DNA from: Treponema sp.
Lineage (GTDB): Bacteria; Spirochaetota; Spirochaetia; Treponematales; Treponemataceae
NCBI GenBank assembly: GCA_024402635.1
Contig: JAKSTJ010000002.1
Span: 1 to 64,000 of the forward strand
Direction: 5' to 3'
DNA: 64,000 nucleotides
This document shows, piece by piece, positions 43,021 through 52,196 of the stretch. The notes under the pieces were generated by a model. The model worked only from the letters and a program-made list of their open reading frames with translations, searched no databases and had not been told where the DNA came from. Each line of letters opens with the position of its first letter. Within the stretch, counting starts at the first letter, position 1. The translations under genes and the position numbers were made by a program.

Positions 43021-44046
43021 ATGATTACATTAAAACAACTAGCAGAGAAATCAAATGTTTCAATTGCAACAGTGTCTAATATTATTAATGGAAAATCCAA
43101 CGTATCTGAAGAAACAAAACAAAGGGTTTTTAAAATAATTGAACAAACCGGTTATGAACCTAATTTCATGGCCAGAGGTTTACGTGCAAATAAATCAAAT
43201 ACAATTGCAATTATTGTAGAAGATTTATGTGCTTTTCATACCCGTTATCTTGTTGAAGGTATAATGAGTCAATGTGAAGTCTTAGGTTATAGAGTTGTTA
43301 TTGAAAATCTTCGTTATTATGAAAAATTTCCTACAGAACCAAAAACTCCTGCTGGTTTTAAGAAAACTTTGGAATCTGCTATTAATCAGATGATTGCAAT
43401 TAGAGTTGATGCGATTATTTATGTTGCTGCATATTCCCGTGAAGATGATTATTTTCCTGATAAGGTTAGTGTGCCTGTTATAATTGCCTATGACTATAAT
43501 CCAAAAATCTCCTCTGTTACTATTGATGATGTTACTGCAGCCTTTGAAATGACTGATTATCTTATAAATAAAGGATGCAGTTCAATTGCTATAATCAGTG
43601 GAATAGAAGGAAATATTCATTCAGTAAAACGAATTGAAGGATATAAACTGGCTCTGAAAAAGCATAATTTGAGTTTTAATGATGAAATTGTAATAAATGG
43701 TGACTGGAATAGAGTTGGAGGCTATGAAGCTTGTAAAAAACTTTCTCCAGATTTTTTTGAAAATAAACAAAATGCTATTTTCTGTTTTAATGATGAAATG
43801 GCAGCTGGGGTTTATGATTTTCTTTCTGAAAAAAAACTTGTTCCTGGTAAAGATATTTCTGTAACAGGTTTTGATAATCAGGAATTCTCAACTTATATGC
43901 AGCCAAAATTAACAACAATGGAAATTCCTTTAAAAGAAATTGGTATGCAGGCAGCAGAACAGGCAGTTAAAAAAATAAACGGCACAGAAGATTCAATTAA
44001 ATTCTTGAATATTCCATGCCGCCTGATCAAACGTGAATCAGATTAA
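43021..44046 (+). CDS. LacI family transcriptional regulator
   Basis: The 341-residue protein starts with the LacI helix-turn-helix (TLKQLAEKSNVSIATVSNII), followed by the hinge helix and a periplasmic-binding-protein-like sensor domain (about 60-335). Conserved features include SSVTIDD, IAIISG and CFNDEMAAGVYDFL. The effector cannot be read from sequence. No sugar operon lies next to it, so its targets are elsewhere in the window (for example the hemicellulase genes) or outside. AGAGGAAAT is the ribosome-binding site. Confidence 0.93.
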   Translation: MITLKQLAEKSNVSIATVSNIINGKSNVSEETKQRVFKIIEQTGYEPNFMARGLRANKSNTIAIIVEDLCAFHTRYLVEGIMSQCEVLGYRVVIENLRYYEKFPTEPKTPAGFKKTLESAINQMIAIRVDAIIYVAAYSREDDYFPDKVSVPVIIAYDYNPKISSVTIDDVTAAFEMTDYLINKGCSSIAIISGIEGNIHSVKRIEGYKLALKKHNLSFNDEIVINGDWNRVGGYEACKKLSPDFFENKQNAIFCFNDEMAAGVYDFLSEKKLVPGKDISVTGFDNQEFSTYMQPKLTTMEIPLKEIGMQAAEQAVKKINGTEDSIKFLNIPCRLIKRESD

Positions 44047-44057
44047 TTCTGCTTTAA

Positions 44058-44444
44058 TTAGAAAACTTTAGCATCTTTAAATTTGATTGATGTCTGATAG
44101 TCTTCGTCTGTCCAATCTGGATTGATTGTAAGAACTAAATCAGCAGAAAGAGATAAGTCTTTCTTGAATTCGTAAGCACGTGATGTAGCAGGACAATAGA
44201 ATGTGATTTTAGCTCCGTCAAGACCTACAGAAATGTTGTAATTCTGTACTTTATCCTTTTTGAAAACCCAGATTGTGTTGTGAGTTTTAGCATCTTTAAG
44301 AGTGATGTTTCCATCAGCTTTGATAACCCATTCTGCATTGTACTTAGAATCTACCCAAGTTCCTGTTGGGAATGCGCTGTCATCAGCAAAGAGTCCTGCA
44401 ACCATTACAGCTGCAACAAAAAGAACTGCGAATAATTTTTTCAT
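44058..44444 (-). CDS. Small secreted protein of unknown function
   Basis: The 128-residue protein has a signal peptide (MKKLFAVLFVAAVMVAGLFA, cleavage before DDSAF) and a beta-rich mature part of about 108 residues with repeated short strands (TGTWVDSKYNAEWVIKADGN and so on). The arrangement looks like a lipocalin-like or calycin-type domain, but I do not recognise the family. AAGGAG and a TATAAT box lie upstream, indicating good expression. Confidence 0.75.
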   Translation of the reverse strand: MKKLFAVLFVAAVMVAGLFADDSAFPTGTWVDSKYNAEWVIKADGNITLKDAKTHNTIWVFKKDKVQNYNISVGLDGAKITFYCPATSRAYEFKKDLSLSADLVLTINPDWTDEDYQTSIKFKDAKVF

Positions 44445-44504
44445 TTATCTTCTCCTTAAAAAAATTATACTTTAAATATAACCGAAAAAACTATCATTTG
44501 CAAA

Positions 44505-46262
44505 CTATTTATCTTTTTTTTTCTTGCTTTTTGTAAAGTTTGCAGCTGCTTTTGTAACATTTGTTTTCATATCATACAGATATCGTTTGATTTTCTGACT
44601 TGCAGTTTTTTCAAAGCTTTCAACTTTTTGAACTTTACTAATCTTGGAGTTTTTGTTTATTTTACTGTTTACAAAGAACTGGATTTCTCCAAGAATAACT
44701 TCTTTTTGATAAGATATTTCTTTTGCAAAATTTTCACCCATTTCGGCAAAATTAGGCATTTTTATTTTTGAACGCTGTTCTGCTTCATTTTCAAGTTTTT
44801 CTTCATCAAGCTGGACTAAAGCAACAAGACCGTTATCATCTTCAACAACAAGAGATTCCGAAACTAAAGGATGCTGATTCAAAACAAATTCAATATCTTC
44901 CGGATAGATGTTTTCTCCATTTGGTCCAAGAATCATGTTTTTACATCTTCCTTTCAGACTTAATCGAACCATTCCCTTGATTTTTTCCAAAGTTCCCAAA
45001 TCACCGGTTTTAAAATATCCTGGCCCACAAGAATCTTCTTCTGTTGTAAAAGCCTGTTTTGTTAATTCTGGATCTTTGTAATAACCTTTCATAACATTTG
45101 GACCTTTTGCAACAATTTCACCAACTCCAGTTTCAGGATTTGGATTTGCAATCTGAACGTCTACTCCAGGTACAACTGGTCCTAAAACTCCAGGAATTGT
45201 AATTTTTGTTCCACTTCCTGCAAGTAAAGGAGCTGTTTCTGTAAGTCCATAACCAATTGCATATGGGAACTTTGCTTCTCTCATGAATTTTTCAACATCA
45301 GGATCAACTTTTGAACCACCAATGCCAAAGAATATTAAATGACCGCCAAAAGTTTTTTTAAGTTGTTTTCCTGCAACTCGATTTAAGATTTTTCTGAACA
45401 TTGGAATTTTATACAAAGTTCTTGTGAAATTACTTTTCTGAAATGTAGGTAAAACTTTACTTTTGTATATTTTTTCCATTACAAGAGGAACAGAAAGAAC
45501 AATTGTAGGTTCAACAATCTTGAATGCTGGAAGCAGTGCACTTACTACAGGAGGTTTTCCTAAATAATAAACACAAGCACCATTCAGGAACTGCATTAAA
45601 AATCCAATTGTAAATTCGTAAACGTGAGAAATTGGAAGGAAAGATAAAACTCTATCCATTTTATTTACACGATGTACAGATTGTCCTCCAATAGCATTCC
45701 AAATCAAAGATTTATGGCTTAGTTCTACACCTTTAGAACGACCAGTTGTTCCTGAAGTGTAAATAATTGATGCTGTATCATCTTCTTCAACTTCAATAGC
45801 TTCAATTTTCTCAGGATCTTCAGTAACTGTTCCTTTTATGATTGAAAAATCATCCATTTTTACGATCAAAGCTGGAAGTTCGTTTTCAATAGATTTTATT
45901 TTTTCGTAAAGTTTTTCTTCAACAATCAGAGCGTCTACTTCACAATGAGTTAGAATTGATGAGATTTCTATAGTTGAAAAATCTGGAAGTAAAGGCACTG
46001 CAATCATTTTCTGATTTACAATTGCAAAATAGGAAATACCCCATTCTGGTCTTCCTGTGCCTAAGAGAGCTATTTTAGATTTTGGTTTAAGTCCTAAAGA
46101 AAAAAGTAATTTGCTGACTTGAATAACTTTTTGATTTACTTCTTCATAGGTGATTGGAGTTTTTCCTACTAAGGCTAGGGCAGGACGATTACCGAATTTT
46201 TTTACACTATTGTTTAAAAGGGCTGGAAATGTATACTTTCCAAGATTTTCAATTGTTTCCAT
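44505..46262 (-). CDS. AMP-dependent acyl-CoA synthetase/ligase
   Basis: The 585-residue adenylate-forming enzyme has the P-loop SIIYTSGTTGRSKGVELSHK, YGLTETAPLL, GPGYFKTGDLG and GRCKNMILGPNGENIYPEDIE. It is shorter and only distantly similar to the 657-residue paralogue at 36282. A lysine-rich C-terminal tail (KSKKKKDK) ends the protein. The acyl substrate is unknown. The promoter is unusual: ATGACA, a 17-nt spacer and TATATT end 6 nt before the ATG, with no Shine-Dalgarno sequence. Confidence 0.88.
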   Translation of the reverse strand: METIENLGKYTFPALLNNSVKKFGNRPALALVGKTPITYEEVNQKVIQVSKLLFSLGLKPKSKIALLGTGRPEWGISYFAIVNQKMIAVPLLPDFSTIEISSILTHCEVDALIVEEKLYEKIKSIENELPALIVKMDDFSIIKGTVTEDPEKIEAIEVEEDDTASIIYTSGTTGRSKGVELSHKSLIWNAIGGQSVHRVNKMDRVLSFLPISHVYEFTIGFLMQFLNGACVYYLGKPPVVSALLPAFKIVEPTIVLSVPLVMEKIYKSKVLPTFQKSNFTRTLYKIPMFRKILNRVAGKQLKKTFGGHLIFFGIGGSKVDPDVEKFMREAKFPYAIGYGLTETAPLLAGSGTKITIPGVLGPVVPGVDVQIANPNPETGVGEIVAKGPNVMKGYYKDPELTKQAFTTEEDSCGPGYFKTGDLGTLEKIKGMVRLSLKGRCKNMILGPNGENIYPEDIEFVLNQHPLVSESLVVEDDNGLVALVQLDEEKLENEAEQRSKIKMPNFAEMGENFAKEISYQKEVILGEIQFFVNSKINKNSKISKVQKVESFEKTASQKIKRYLYDMKTNVTKAAANFTKSKKKKDK

Positions 46263-46268
46263 TATTTA

Positions 46269-46297
46269 AATATAAATAGAAAAAATGAATTTGTCAT
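46269..46297 (-). promoter_or_regulatory. Leaderless-type promoter of the AMP-dependent ligase
   Basis: On the minus strand, ATGACA (46297-46292), a 17-nt spacer and TATATT (46274-46269) are followed by TAAATA and the ATG at 46262. The expected start of transcription coincides with the start codon. Confidence 0.65.
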
Positions 46298-46315
46298 TAA
46301 AAAAAAATTAAAACT

Positions 46316-47131
46316 TTAGTCATTCCATAAATACTGTTTATGCAGTTCATAGAAGAAGAAATAAGAACCAAGGCTTAAAAATATAATTCCAATAATTAAT
46401 TGAAGAAGATTTGTTGTATTAAAATTGAATGTGATTCCAATTGCTGTTAGTGAATATCCAATGGTTGTTTTCTGATTTTGCAATCTTTTTTTGTTTTTTA
46501 TAAACATAATTACAATTCCCGAAACAATAGAAATCAAACATACAATATTAAGGAGTGAAGAATATCCGTAGTCTATTCCAAAATTTGGCATTGTATGAAC
46601 TGTATTAAGAGGGATTATTTCTGCAAAGAAGATACATAAAATCAAAAGTAAAAAAACATTTCTGTCAGAATCCTGTTTTTGTTCAATAACCGGCATCATG
46701 GCAATAAATAAAAGGGCAATTGGATAAAGAATTTTTGAAAATAAAATAATATTTCCACAAGCCATCAAAAATTGAGAAAATGTTCCTGCAATATTAAACA
46801 GTACAATAAAAACTCTGGAACAATTAGCAAGACAAGCTATTAGATATAAACATACATAAATTGCTTCAGCGGCAGGAGTGTTTTCGAAACTTCTATACAA
46901 AATGTATGATACACAGCTGACATAGAAATTCAGAAAAAATAAACTGATTAAAACGCAATAAGGATTGTATCTTATGAGTATGAAAGCTTGTTTAATATAT
47001 TGATTGAAATAATCAAAATTTAATGAATGATTAATCAGAGAAAAAATCAGAATAGCTTGGGTTAAAAAAAATAAAACTGTTGAAAAAATAAATAAAGCTT
47101 TAATAAATCTATTTCTTGTTCTGATAGTCAT
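46316..47131 (-). CDS. Multi-spanning membrane protein of unknown function
   Basis: The 271-residue protein has about seven or eight hydrophobic helices, with few charged residues outside short loops (KNKKRLQNQK near 212). It has no recognised family motif. The layout resembles the seven-helix membrane sensor part of spirochaetal proteins, but without an attached output domain. TAATAT (47143-47138) sits 6 nt before the ATG with TTTACT 17 nt further up, and no Shine-Dalgarno sequence is seen. Confidence 0.7.
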   Translation of the reverse strand: MTIRTRNRFIKALFIFSTVLFFLTQAILIFSLINHSLNFDYFNQYIKQAFILIRYNPYCVLISLFFLNFYVSCVSYILYRSFENTPAAEAIYVCLYLIACLANCSRVFIVLFNIAGTFSQFLMACGNIILFSKILYPIALLFIAMMPVIEQKQDSDRNVFLLLILCIFFAEIIPLNTVHTMPNFGIDYGYSSLLNIVCLISIVSGIVIMFIKNKKRLQNQKTTIGYSLTAIGITFNFNTTNLLQLIIGIIFLSLGSYFFFYELHKQYLWND

Positions 47132-47137
47132 AATAAA

Positions 47138-47166
47138 ATATTAACCTTGTAAGAAATATTAGTAAA
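47138..47166 (-). promoter_or_regulatory. Leaderless-type promoter of the membrane protein gene
   Basis: On the minus strand, TTTACT (47166-47161), a 17-nt spacer and TAATAT (47143-47138), then six bases and the ATG at 47131. Confidence 0.45.
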
Positions 47167-47255
47167 GACTAAAAAAAAATATTCCGATGATAAAATGATA
47201 GAAAAATTATTTTTGTAAGTAATTATTTTTTTACCTTACTAATTTGGAGGAAAAA

Positions 47256-47963
47256 ATGAAAAAGATATTAGCAGCCTGTGGTGGACTTTTGATTTTTACA
47301 GCAGGTCTTTTTGCAGGAGATGTTGCATCATTTGTTGATAAAGGTTTCTCTGAAGATGGAAAAACTTATGTATTTGCACAATACGGAAGAACAGATAAAA
47401 AATACCAGGGATGGGCAGAAATCTATCAGGTAAATATTGAAAAAAATGCTTATGTCCCAGGTGGAGTTTTCCGTACAAAACCAAGTGCAGTTACTGCCGA
47501 TAAACATGGAATTTCAGTTTTTGAAGCATTGGAAGCAAAAAGTTTTTATTATTTTAAAAATTTAAAACTTCAGAAAGCAGATCCTGATCATGTTTTATAC
47601 ATTTGTGATGAGCCTGGCAAATCTGGAACTGATACAATTGAATTTACAGATTTTAGAAATTCGAATGTAGAAAATCCAACAATGTTCCATGTTCAGTTGG
47701 TTCCAACTGTAATCGGAAAAGGGAAGAAAATAAAATCTTCTTTCTATATCAATGTAGAAAAACGTGACGGTCAGGGAAATGTTATTTCGTCTTATAAAGT
47801 TGGTTCTCCAGATATTACAAGAGATGGTATAAGCGGTTATAAGATTGAACGTATCATGTGTGATAATTCTGAAAAAAACTTTATTTTTGTAGTTGAAAAG
47901 ATTATGGAAGATGATGCTGGTGTTTCTGTTCGCTACATGGTTGAAGCTGCAGAAATAAAATAA
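47256..47963 (+). CDS. DUF2259-like predicted secreted protein
   Basis: I take ATG at 47256 as the start, because GGAGG lies 5 nt upstream of it. A reading beginning at the TTG at 47244 would place the start inside the ribosome-binding site. The 235-residue product has a signal peptide (MKKILAACGGLLIFTAGLFA) and a mature part beginning GDVASFVDKGFSEDGKTYVF, typical of a predicted secreted family found in treponemes (DUF2259). FAQYGRTDKKYQGWAEIYQV is its characteristic middle. The function is unknown. A terminator follows at 48029-48065. Confidence 0.75.
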   Translation: MKKILAACGGLLIFTAGLFAGDVASFVDKGFSEDGKTYVFAQYGRTDKKYQGWAEIYQVNIEKNAYVPGGVFRTKPSAVTADKHGISVFEALEAKSFYYFKNLKLQKADPDHVLYICDEPGKSGTDTIEFTDFRNSNVENPTMFHVQLVPTVIGKGKKIKSSFYINVEKRDGQGNVISSYKVGSPDITRDGISGYKIERIMCDNSEKNFIFVVEKIMEDDAGVSVRYMVEAAEIK

Positions 47964-48028
47964 AAAAAAATTTGAAAAATTTTAAAAAAAACTTCCGTTT
48001 TTAAATAACTAAAAACTATATTATTAAT

Positions 48029-48065
48029 AAAAAGCTGTTTGGATTTTCCATGCAGCTTTTTTTTA
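48029..48065 (+). terminator. Terminator after the DUF2259-like gene
   Basis: AAAAAGCTG (48029-48037) pairs with CAGCTTTTT (48053-48061), followed by further Ts. Confidence 0.85.
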
Positions 48066-48101
48066 TATCCCTATAGAGATTTCTTTTATGAGGGGTGTTA
48101 A

Positions 48102-49217
48102 ATGCTAAAAAGTAAATTATTAAAATCGGTTTTTATTGTTCTTCAGACAATGATTATCACAGGCGTTTCAATATGTTCTATTGCAAATGTTGCCTGCAGT
48201 ATTTCTACTGAAGGTATTAAACTTTTGCAAGGTGATTATGAATCTCCTGTTCTTAAGCGTTTTTCTGTTGAAAATTCGAAAACATTGGGGTTTGTGTTTT
48301 CTGAAAAGGTGAGTTTTTCTAATTGTAGTATTTCTACAGTAGAAGATGAGAATTCGAATCCATTAACTAGAATTAAAGATGTTTCTATTCAATCCATCGA
48401 GGAGGTAAACTCTGAGGATAATGAATCGAACTTTAAGGTTGTTATTGATTCGGATATGGTTGTTGGAAGAAATTATATTTTTTACGGTGTAATAACTGAT
48501 GAAAAAGGTAATTCTTTAACTTTGGAAGTTCCTTTTAAGGGATTTAATTCAAGAATTGCAGAAATTGTTATGACAGAAATACAATCTGCTTCTGTAGGAA
48601 GTCAAACAAAAAATGAAAAAGAATTAGGGATTTATCGAAATGAATATGTAGAGTTTTTATGTATGAAGTCAGGAAATCTTTCTGGACTTGAATTGATTAG
48701 TGGATATGATGGAGAAGAAAAGAAATATGTTTTTCCTTCTGTGGAAGTTAAGCGTAATGATATAATTGTTGTGCATTTAAGAAATCGTGGTTGTGGGTGT
48801 ATAAACGAAATTGGGTCTAACTTAAACGAAGCTTATTCTTCTTATACTAATCCAAAAGTAAGAGATTTATGGTCAAGTGAAGAGGGAACTGTCTTAGGCA
48901 ATAAGACTGATGTAATTGTTTTGAGAAATCAGTTTGATGGTAGCATAAAAGATGCTGTTTTCTATAGAGATAGCAATGTCGAATCCTGGTCCAAAGATAT
49001 GGAAAGATTAGCAATGCTAGCCAGTGAATATGGAATGTATGAATCATATGAACCAGATTTCGCTAGCATTACAGATGGTCTGACAGATACAAAAACTATA
49101 TCGCGTAAGGATAATGGTATAATATCTACCTATATACTAAATGGATTGAATTGTGGTCGTCCTAAAACAGATTCAGAAACCTGGATTGTAACAACAGCAA
49201 CACCTGGAGAACTTTAA
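48102..49217 (+). CDS. Probable lipoprotein, possible Ig-like and lamin-tail-like domains
   Basis: The 371-residue protein has an N-terminal hydrophobic stretch ending NVAC (C32), a weak lipobox. Residues 45-150 look like an Ig-like SbsA domain (ESPVLKRFSVENSKTLGFVF, then VFYGVITDEKGN-type strands). Residues 150-230 have the TEIQSASVGS...NEYVEFLCMKSGNLSGLELI pattern seen in lamin-tail domains of secreted bacterial proteins. The assignment is tentative. A perfect terminator follows the stop. The product is probably exported and surface-exposed, and nothing links it to its neighbours. Confidence 0.65.
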   Translation: MLKSKLLKSVFIVLQTMIITGVSICSIANVACSISTEGIKLLQGDYESPVLKRFSVENSKTLGFVFSEKVSFSNCSISTVEDENSNPLTRIKDVSIQSIEEVNSEDNESNFKVVIDSDMVVGRNYIFYGVITDEKGNSLTLEVPFKGFNSRIAEIVMTEIQSASVGSQTKNEKELGIYRNEYVEFLCMKSGNLSGLELISGYDGEEKKYVFPSVEVKRNDIIVVHLRNRGCGCINEIGSNLNEAYSSYTNPKVRDLWSSEEGTVLGNKTDVIVLRNQFDGSIKDAVFYRDSNVESWSKDMERLAMLASEYGMYESYEPDFASITDGLTDTKTISRKDNGIISTYILNGLNCGRPKTDSETWIVTTATPGEL

Positions 49218-49222
49218 AAACC

Positions 49223-49264
49223 TGAGTCAGAACTTTTAAAAAAAGGTTCTGACTCTTTTTTTAG
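49223..49264 (+). terminator. Terminator after the lipoprotein gene
   Basis: GAGTCAGAAC (49224-49233) pairs perfectly with GTTCTGACTC (49246-49255), followed by eight Ts. Confidence 0.95.
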
Positions 49265-49309
49265 ATTTGTTATGTTTAATAATTTTTTTAATTATGTTAA
49301 ACTTTCTTC

Positions 49310-51553
49310 ATGGTAGAATTATTAGCTCCTGCGGGAAATATAGAATCATTAGAAGCTGCAATTGGTGAAGGTGCAGATGCTGTTTATTTAGGTTTAAAAA
49401 GTTTTAATGCACGTTTAAGAACAACAAATTTTGCATGGAATCAATTCGAAGCTGCTGTAGAATCATTACATCGTCAAAATAAAAAGATTTATGTTACTGT
49501 AAATACTGTTTGTGAAGAAAGAGAAACCGAACGTCTTTATAGATTCTTGTCATATTTAAATGAAGTTAGACCAGATGGACTTATTGTTCAAGATTATGCA
49601 GTTATGAGAATGGCACAGGAATTTTTCCCAGAACTAGAACTTCATGCTTCAACACAAATGAATGTTGAAAGTAGTAATGCTGTAAAATTACTGCAAAGTA
49701 ATGGTATAAAACGAATGGTTCTTGCTAGAGAATTAGGGCTTTCTGAAATTAAAAAAATAAAAGAGGAAACAAAAGCTGAACTTGAAGTATTTGTTCATGG
49801 CGCTTTATGTGTAAGTGAATCAGGACTTTGTTTATTTTCTAGTTTTCTTGGTGGAAAATCAGCCAATAGGGGAATGTGTACTCAAGCTTGTCGTAGATTT
49901 TACACTGCTGAAGTTCCTGGTGGAATAAAACAAGGTTATTATTTTTCTCCATGTGATTTGGAATTGATTGATCAGATACCAGATTTAATTGATGCTGGAG
50001 TTGATTCGTTTAAAATTGAAGGTCGTATGAAGTCTGCTGAATATGTTGGAAGTGTTGTTTCAGCATATAGATATGTTATTGATCATTATAAAGAAGATAG
50101 AAAAGGTTCAATTGCTGCTGGAAAAAGAATGTTAGCATCAGATTTTGCTAGAACAAAAACATCTTATTGGTATGGTTTTAAAGATTTGGATGATGGTGTT
50201 AATAATGCTGCAGGTAAAATCTTAAATCCAGATCAGGCAGGTGGAACTGGAATTTATTTAGGTAAAATTGCAGGTACAAAACCTGCTGAAAAAGAATTAA
50301 TTGAAGCTATCCGTCAATCTGCAAATCCTGATACACCTCCTGAACAATTACGAATTCAAATGGCTTATCTAAAAGGTGGTAGTTATGAGCCTGATCCTGG
50401 CGATTCAATTCGTTTGCACAAAAAAGATGATACAGGTCGTGTAAGTCATAAAATCAGATCTGTAGAAATTGATGATAAAGCAGAAAAACGTTGGATTGAT
50501 ATTCCTGGAGGATTTTCTACAGGAGATGAAGTTTATCTCTTACAAATAAAGTCTGGATCAAAAAGATATCCTCGAGTTCTTCCTTCTGATATTGGTCGTT
50601 ACAGAAAACAGCCAAAAGATGAGATACTTCCAATTCTTGATGTTACACCGGTTGCGGCAAAAGAATTATCATATTTCCCTGATGGAGTTTATGTTCAGGT
50701 TTCTTCAATTTCAGATGTATTCGCGGTTCAAGGATTAAATCCTGTTAGATTAATTTTGGAATACAATTCTGAAACTTCATATGATTTGTTGAATCATAAA
50801 ACAGTATTGCCATTTTCTAAAAAACAAATATATATTTCACTTGATCCTTTCTGTTCTGCTGCGCAAGAAGATCAGTTATCTGTTGAATTAAATAAACTTA
50901 TTGAAGATGGATATACTCAGTTTGTTGTAAATAATATTGCTCACATTCAAATGTTAAAAGGTAAAGCAAAAATGATTGCCGGTCCTTATTTGTATACATT
51001 TAATCGCTGGGCTGTTTCTTGGCTTGAGAATCAGGATATAGGCGCTTTTGTAATGCCTTATGAAAATTCAAGAAGAAATCTGGAACAAACTTATGATCAG
51101 AATGTTCGTTCAAGAGTTCTTGTTCCTGTTTTTGCATATCCTGCTCTATTCAGAATGAGATTTAAACTTCCTGAAGATTATGATTTTACATATTTTGAAG
51201 ATAAAGAAGGTTCTGTTTTTAAAGTAAACTCTACAAAAGATGGTTCATTTGTAATGCCAGAAAGTCCTTTTTCTATTTTAGATAAAGTATCTTATATTAA
51301 AAATTCAGGCTTTAAAAAACTTTTAATTGATTTTTCAAAAACAAAAGTTAATCGAAGTCAAATAAAAGCTATTTCGACTTCTTTATTAAAAGGAATTGCT
51401 CTTCCTGAAGTATCAAGATTTAACTGGAAAGATGGTTTTTACAATCCTCAGCAAATTGAAGAATACAAAGCGGCTGCAGAGAGAGCTGCGACTAGAACTT
51501 CAGAAAATCAAGGTAAAAGAAAGCCTAATCGCAGCAAAAAATTCAGGAGGTAA
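49310..51553 (+). CDS. U32 family peptidase / RlhA-like protein
   Basis: The 747-residue protein belongs to the U32 family: VELLAPAGNIESLEAAIGEGADAVYLG at the N-terminus, HASTQMNVESSNAV, LEVFVHGALCVSESGLCLFS with the conserved cysteines, and NRGMCTQACRRFY. In E. coli the relatives RlhA and TrhP/YegQ take part in rRNA and tRNA hydroxylation with an iron-sulfur centre, and others are collagenase-like. Its large C-terminal extension (about 400-720) and basic tail RKPNRSKKFRR point to RNA work. The ATG has no Shine-Dalgarno sequence and a TATGTT box ends 11 nt upstream. Confidence 0.87.
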   Translation: MVELLAPAGNIESLEAAIGEGADAVYLGLKSFNARLRTTNFAWNQFEAAVESLHRQNKKIYVTVNTVCEERETERLYRFLSYLNEVRPDGLIVQDYAVMRMAQEFFPELELHASTQMNVESSNAVKLLQSNGIKRMVLARELGLSEIKKIKEETKAELEVFVHGALCVSESGLCLFSSFLGGKSANRGMCTQACRRFYTAEVPGGIKQGYYFSPCDLELIDQIPDLIDAGVDSFKIEGRMKSAEYVGSVVSAYRYVIDHYKEDRKGSIAAGKRMLASDFARTKTSYWYGFKDLDDGVNNAAGKILNPDQAGGTGIYLGKIAGTKPAEKELIEAIRQSANPDTPPEQLRIQMAYLKGGSYEPDPGDSIRLHKKDDTGRVSHKIRSVEIDDKAEKRWIDIPGGFSTGDEVYLLQIKSGSKRYPRVLPSDIGRYRKQPKDEILPILDVTPVAAKELSYFPDGVYVQVSSISDVFAVQGLNPVRLILEYNSETSYDLLNHKTVLPFSKKQIYISLDPFCSAAQEDQLSVELNKLIEDGYTQFVVNNIAHIQMLKGKAKMIAGPYLYTFNRWAVSWLENQDIGAFVMPYENSRRNLEQTYDQNVRSRVLVPVFAYPALFRMRFKLPEDYDFTYFEDKEGSVFKVNSTKDGSFVMPESPFSILDKVSYIKNSGFKKLLIDFSKTKVNRSQIKAISTSLLKGIALPEVSRFNWKDGFYNPQQIEEYKAAAERAATRTSENQGKRKPNRSKKFRR

Positions 51554-51589
51554 AAAAGAGAATGCGATAAATCCTGGATTTTCTATAAA

Positions 51590-51638
51590 GCCAGAATTTG
51601 ATTTGACTCAAATTCTGGCAAACAGGAGCTGCCTGTTT
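51590..51638. terminator. Two stacked hairpins between U32 and ssb genes
   Basis: GCCAGAATTTGA (51590-51601) pairs perfectly with TCAAATTCTGGC (51608-51619). AAACAGG (51620-51626) pairs with CCTGTTT (51632-51638), reaching the ssb stop codon. They lie between convergent genes. Confidence 0.75.
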
Positions 51639-52062
51639 AGAATGCTACTGCTTCTGGAACAGCTGTTTTTACTGTAGTTTTAGCTGTAGAATTTTTACTT
51701 TCAGTAGACTTTGCAGAGTTTTCTGTTTCATGGAAAACCGGTTTGAACTCAACATGTTCAGAAACCACAAAAACTTTGTTATGAGATTTTCCCTCATTGT
51801 CTTTCCATCGATTTTGTTTTAGTCTTCCAACAACTCGCACCGCACGACCTTTAGCTCCATTGTCTTTACAGATTTCCGCTAATTTACCGTAGCTCTCTAC
51901 ATCAAAAAACGAAACTTCCTCCCCTGATTCACCATTTTCTTTTTTTACAAAACGATTCACTGCGAGAGTAAATTTACATACTTTAAAACCATCTGCTGGT
52001 TCCGAGATTTCGGCTTGTCTTACAACATTGCCTTCTAGAATAATAGAATTTAACTGGTTCAT
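51637..52062 (-). CDS. ssb: Single-stranded DNA-binding protein
   Basis: SSB coats single-stranded DNA in replication and repair. The 141-residue protein has an OB fold (about 1-108) with LEGNVVRQAEI, VCKFTLAVNRF, FFDVESYGKLAE and VVGRLKQNRW. The tail (109-141) is rich in Ser, Thr and Lys and ends PEAVAF, so the usual acidic DDDIPF-like tip that recruits partner proteins is missing. A near-palindrome AATGT-CCGGCCGG-A-ACATT lies 29 nt upstream. Confidence 0.92.
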   Translation of the reverse strand: MNQLNSIILEGNVVRQAEISEPADGFKVCKFTLAVNRFVKKENGESGEEVSFFDVESYGKLAEICKDNGAKGRAVRVVGRLKQNRWKDNEGKSHNKVFVVSEHVEFKPVFHETENSAKSTESKNSTAKTTVKTAVPEAVAF

Positions 52063-52090
52063 AACAACCCCTGTTTAAGCAAAATTACAA

Positions 52091-52109
52091 AATGTCCGGC
52101 CGGAACATT
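52091..52109. promoter_or_regulatory. GC-cored palindrome upstream of ssb
   Basis: AATGT, CCGGCCGG, A, ACATT. A CCGGCCGG core stands out in this A+T-rich DNA. It lies about 29-47 nt upstream of the ssb ATG and could be an operator. Confidence 0.4.
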
Positions 52110-52196
52110 TAATGAAGCACTACAACGTCTTCATATAGTAATATGCTTTGAGTTGTTTATTTCGGACCAAATTTTTGAAAAAAAATTGAAAAAAAA

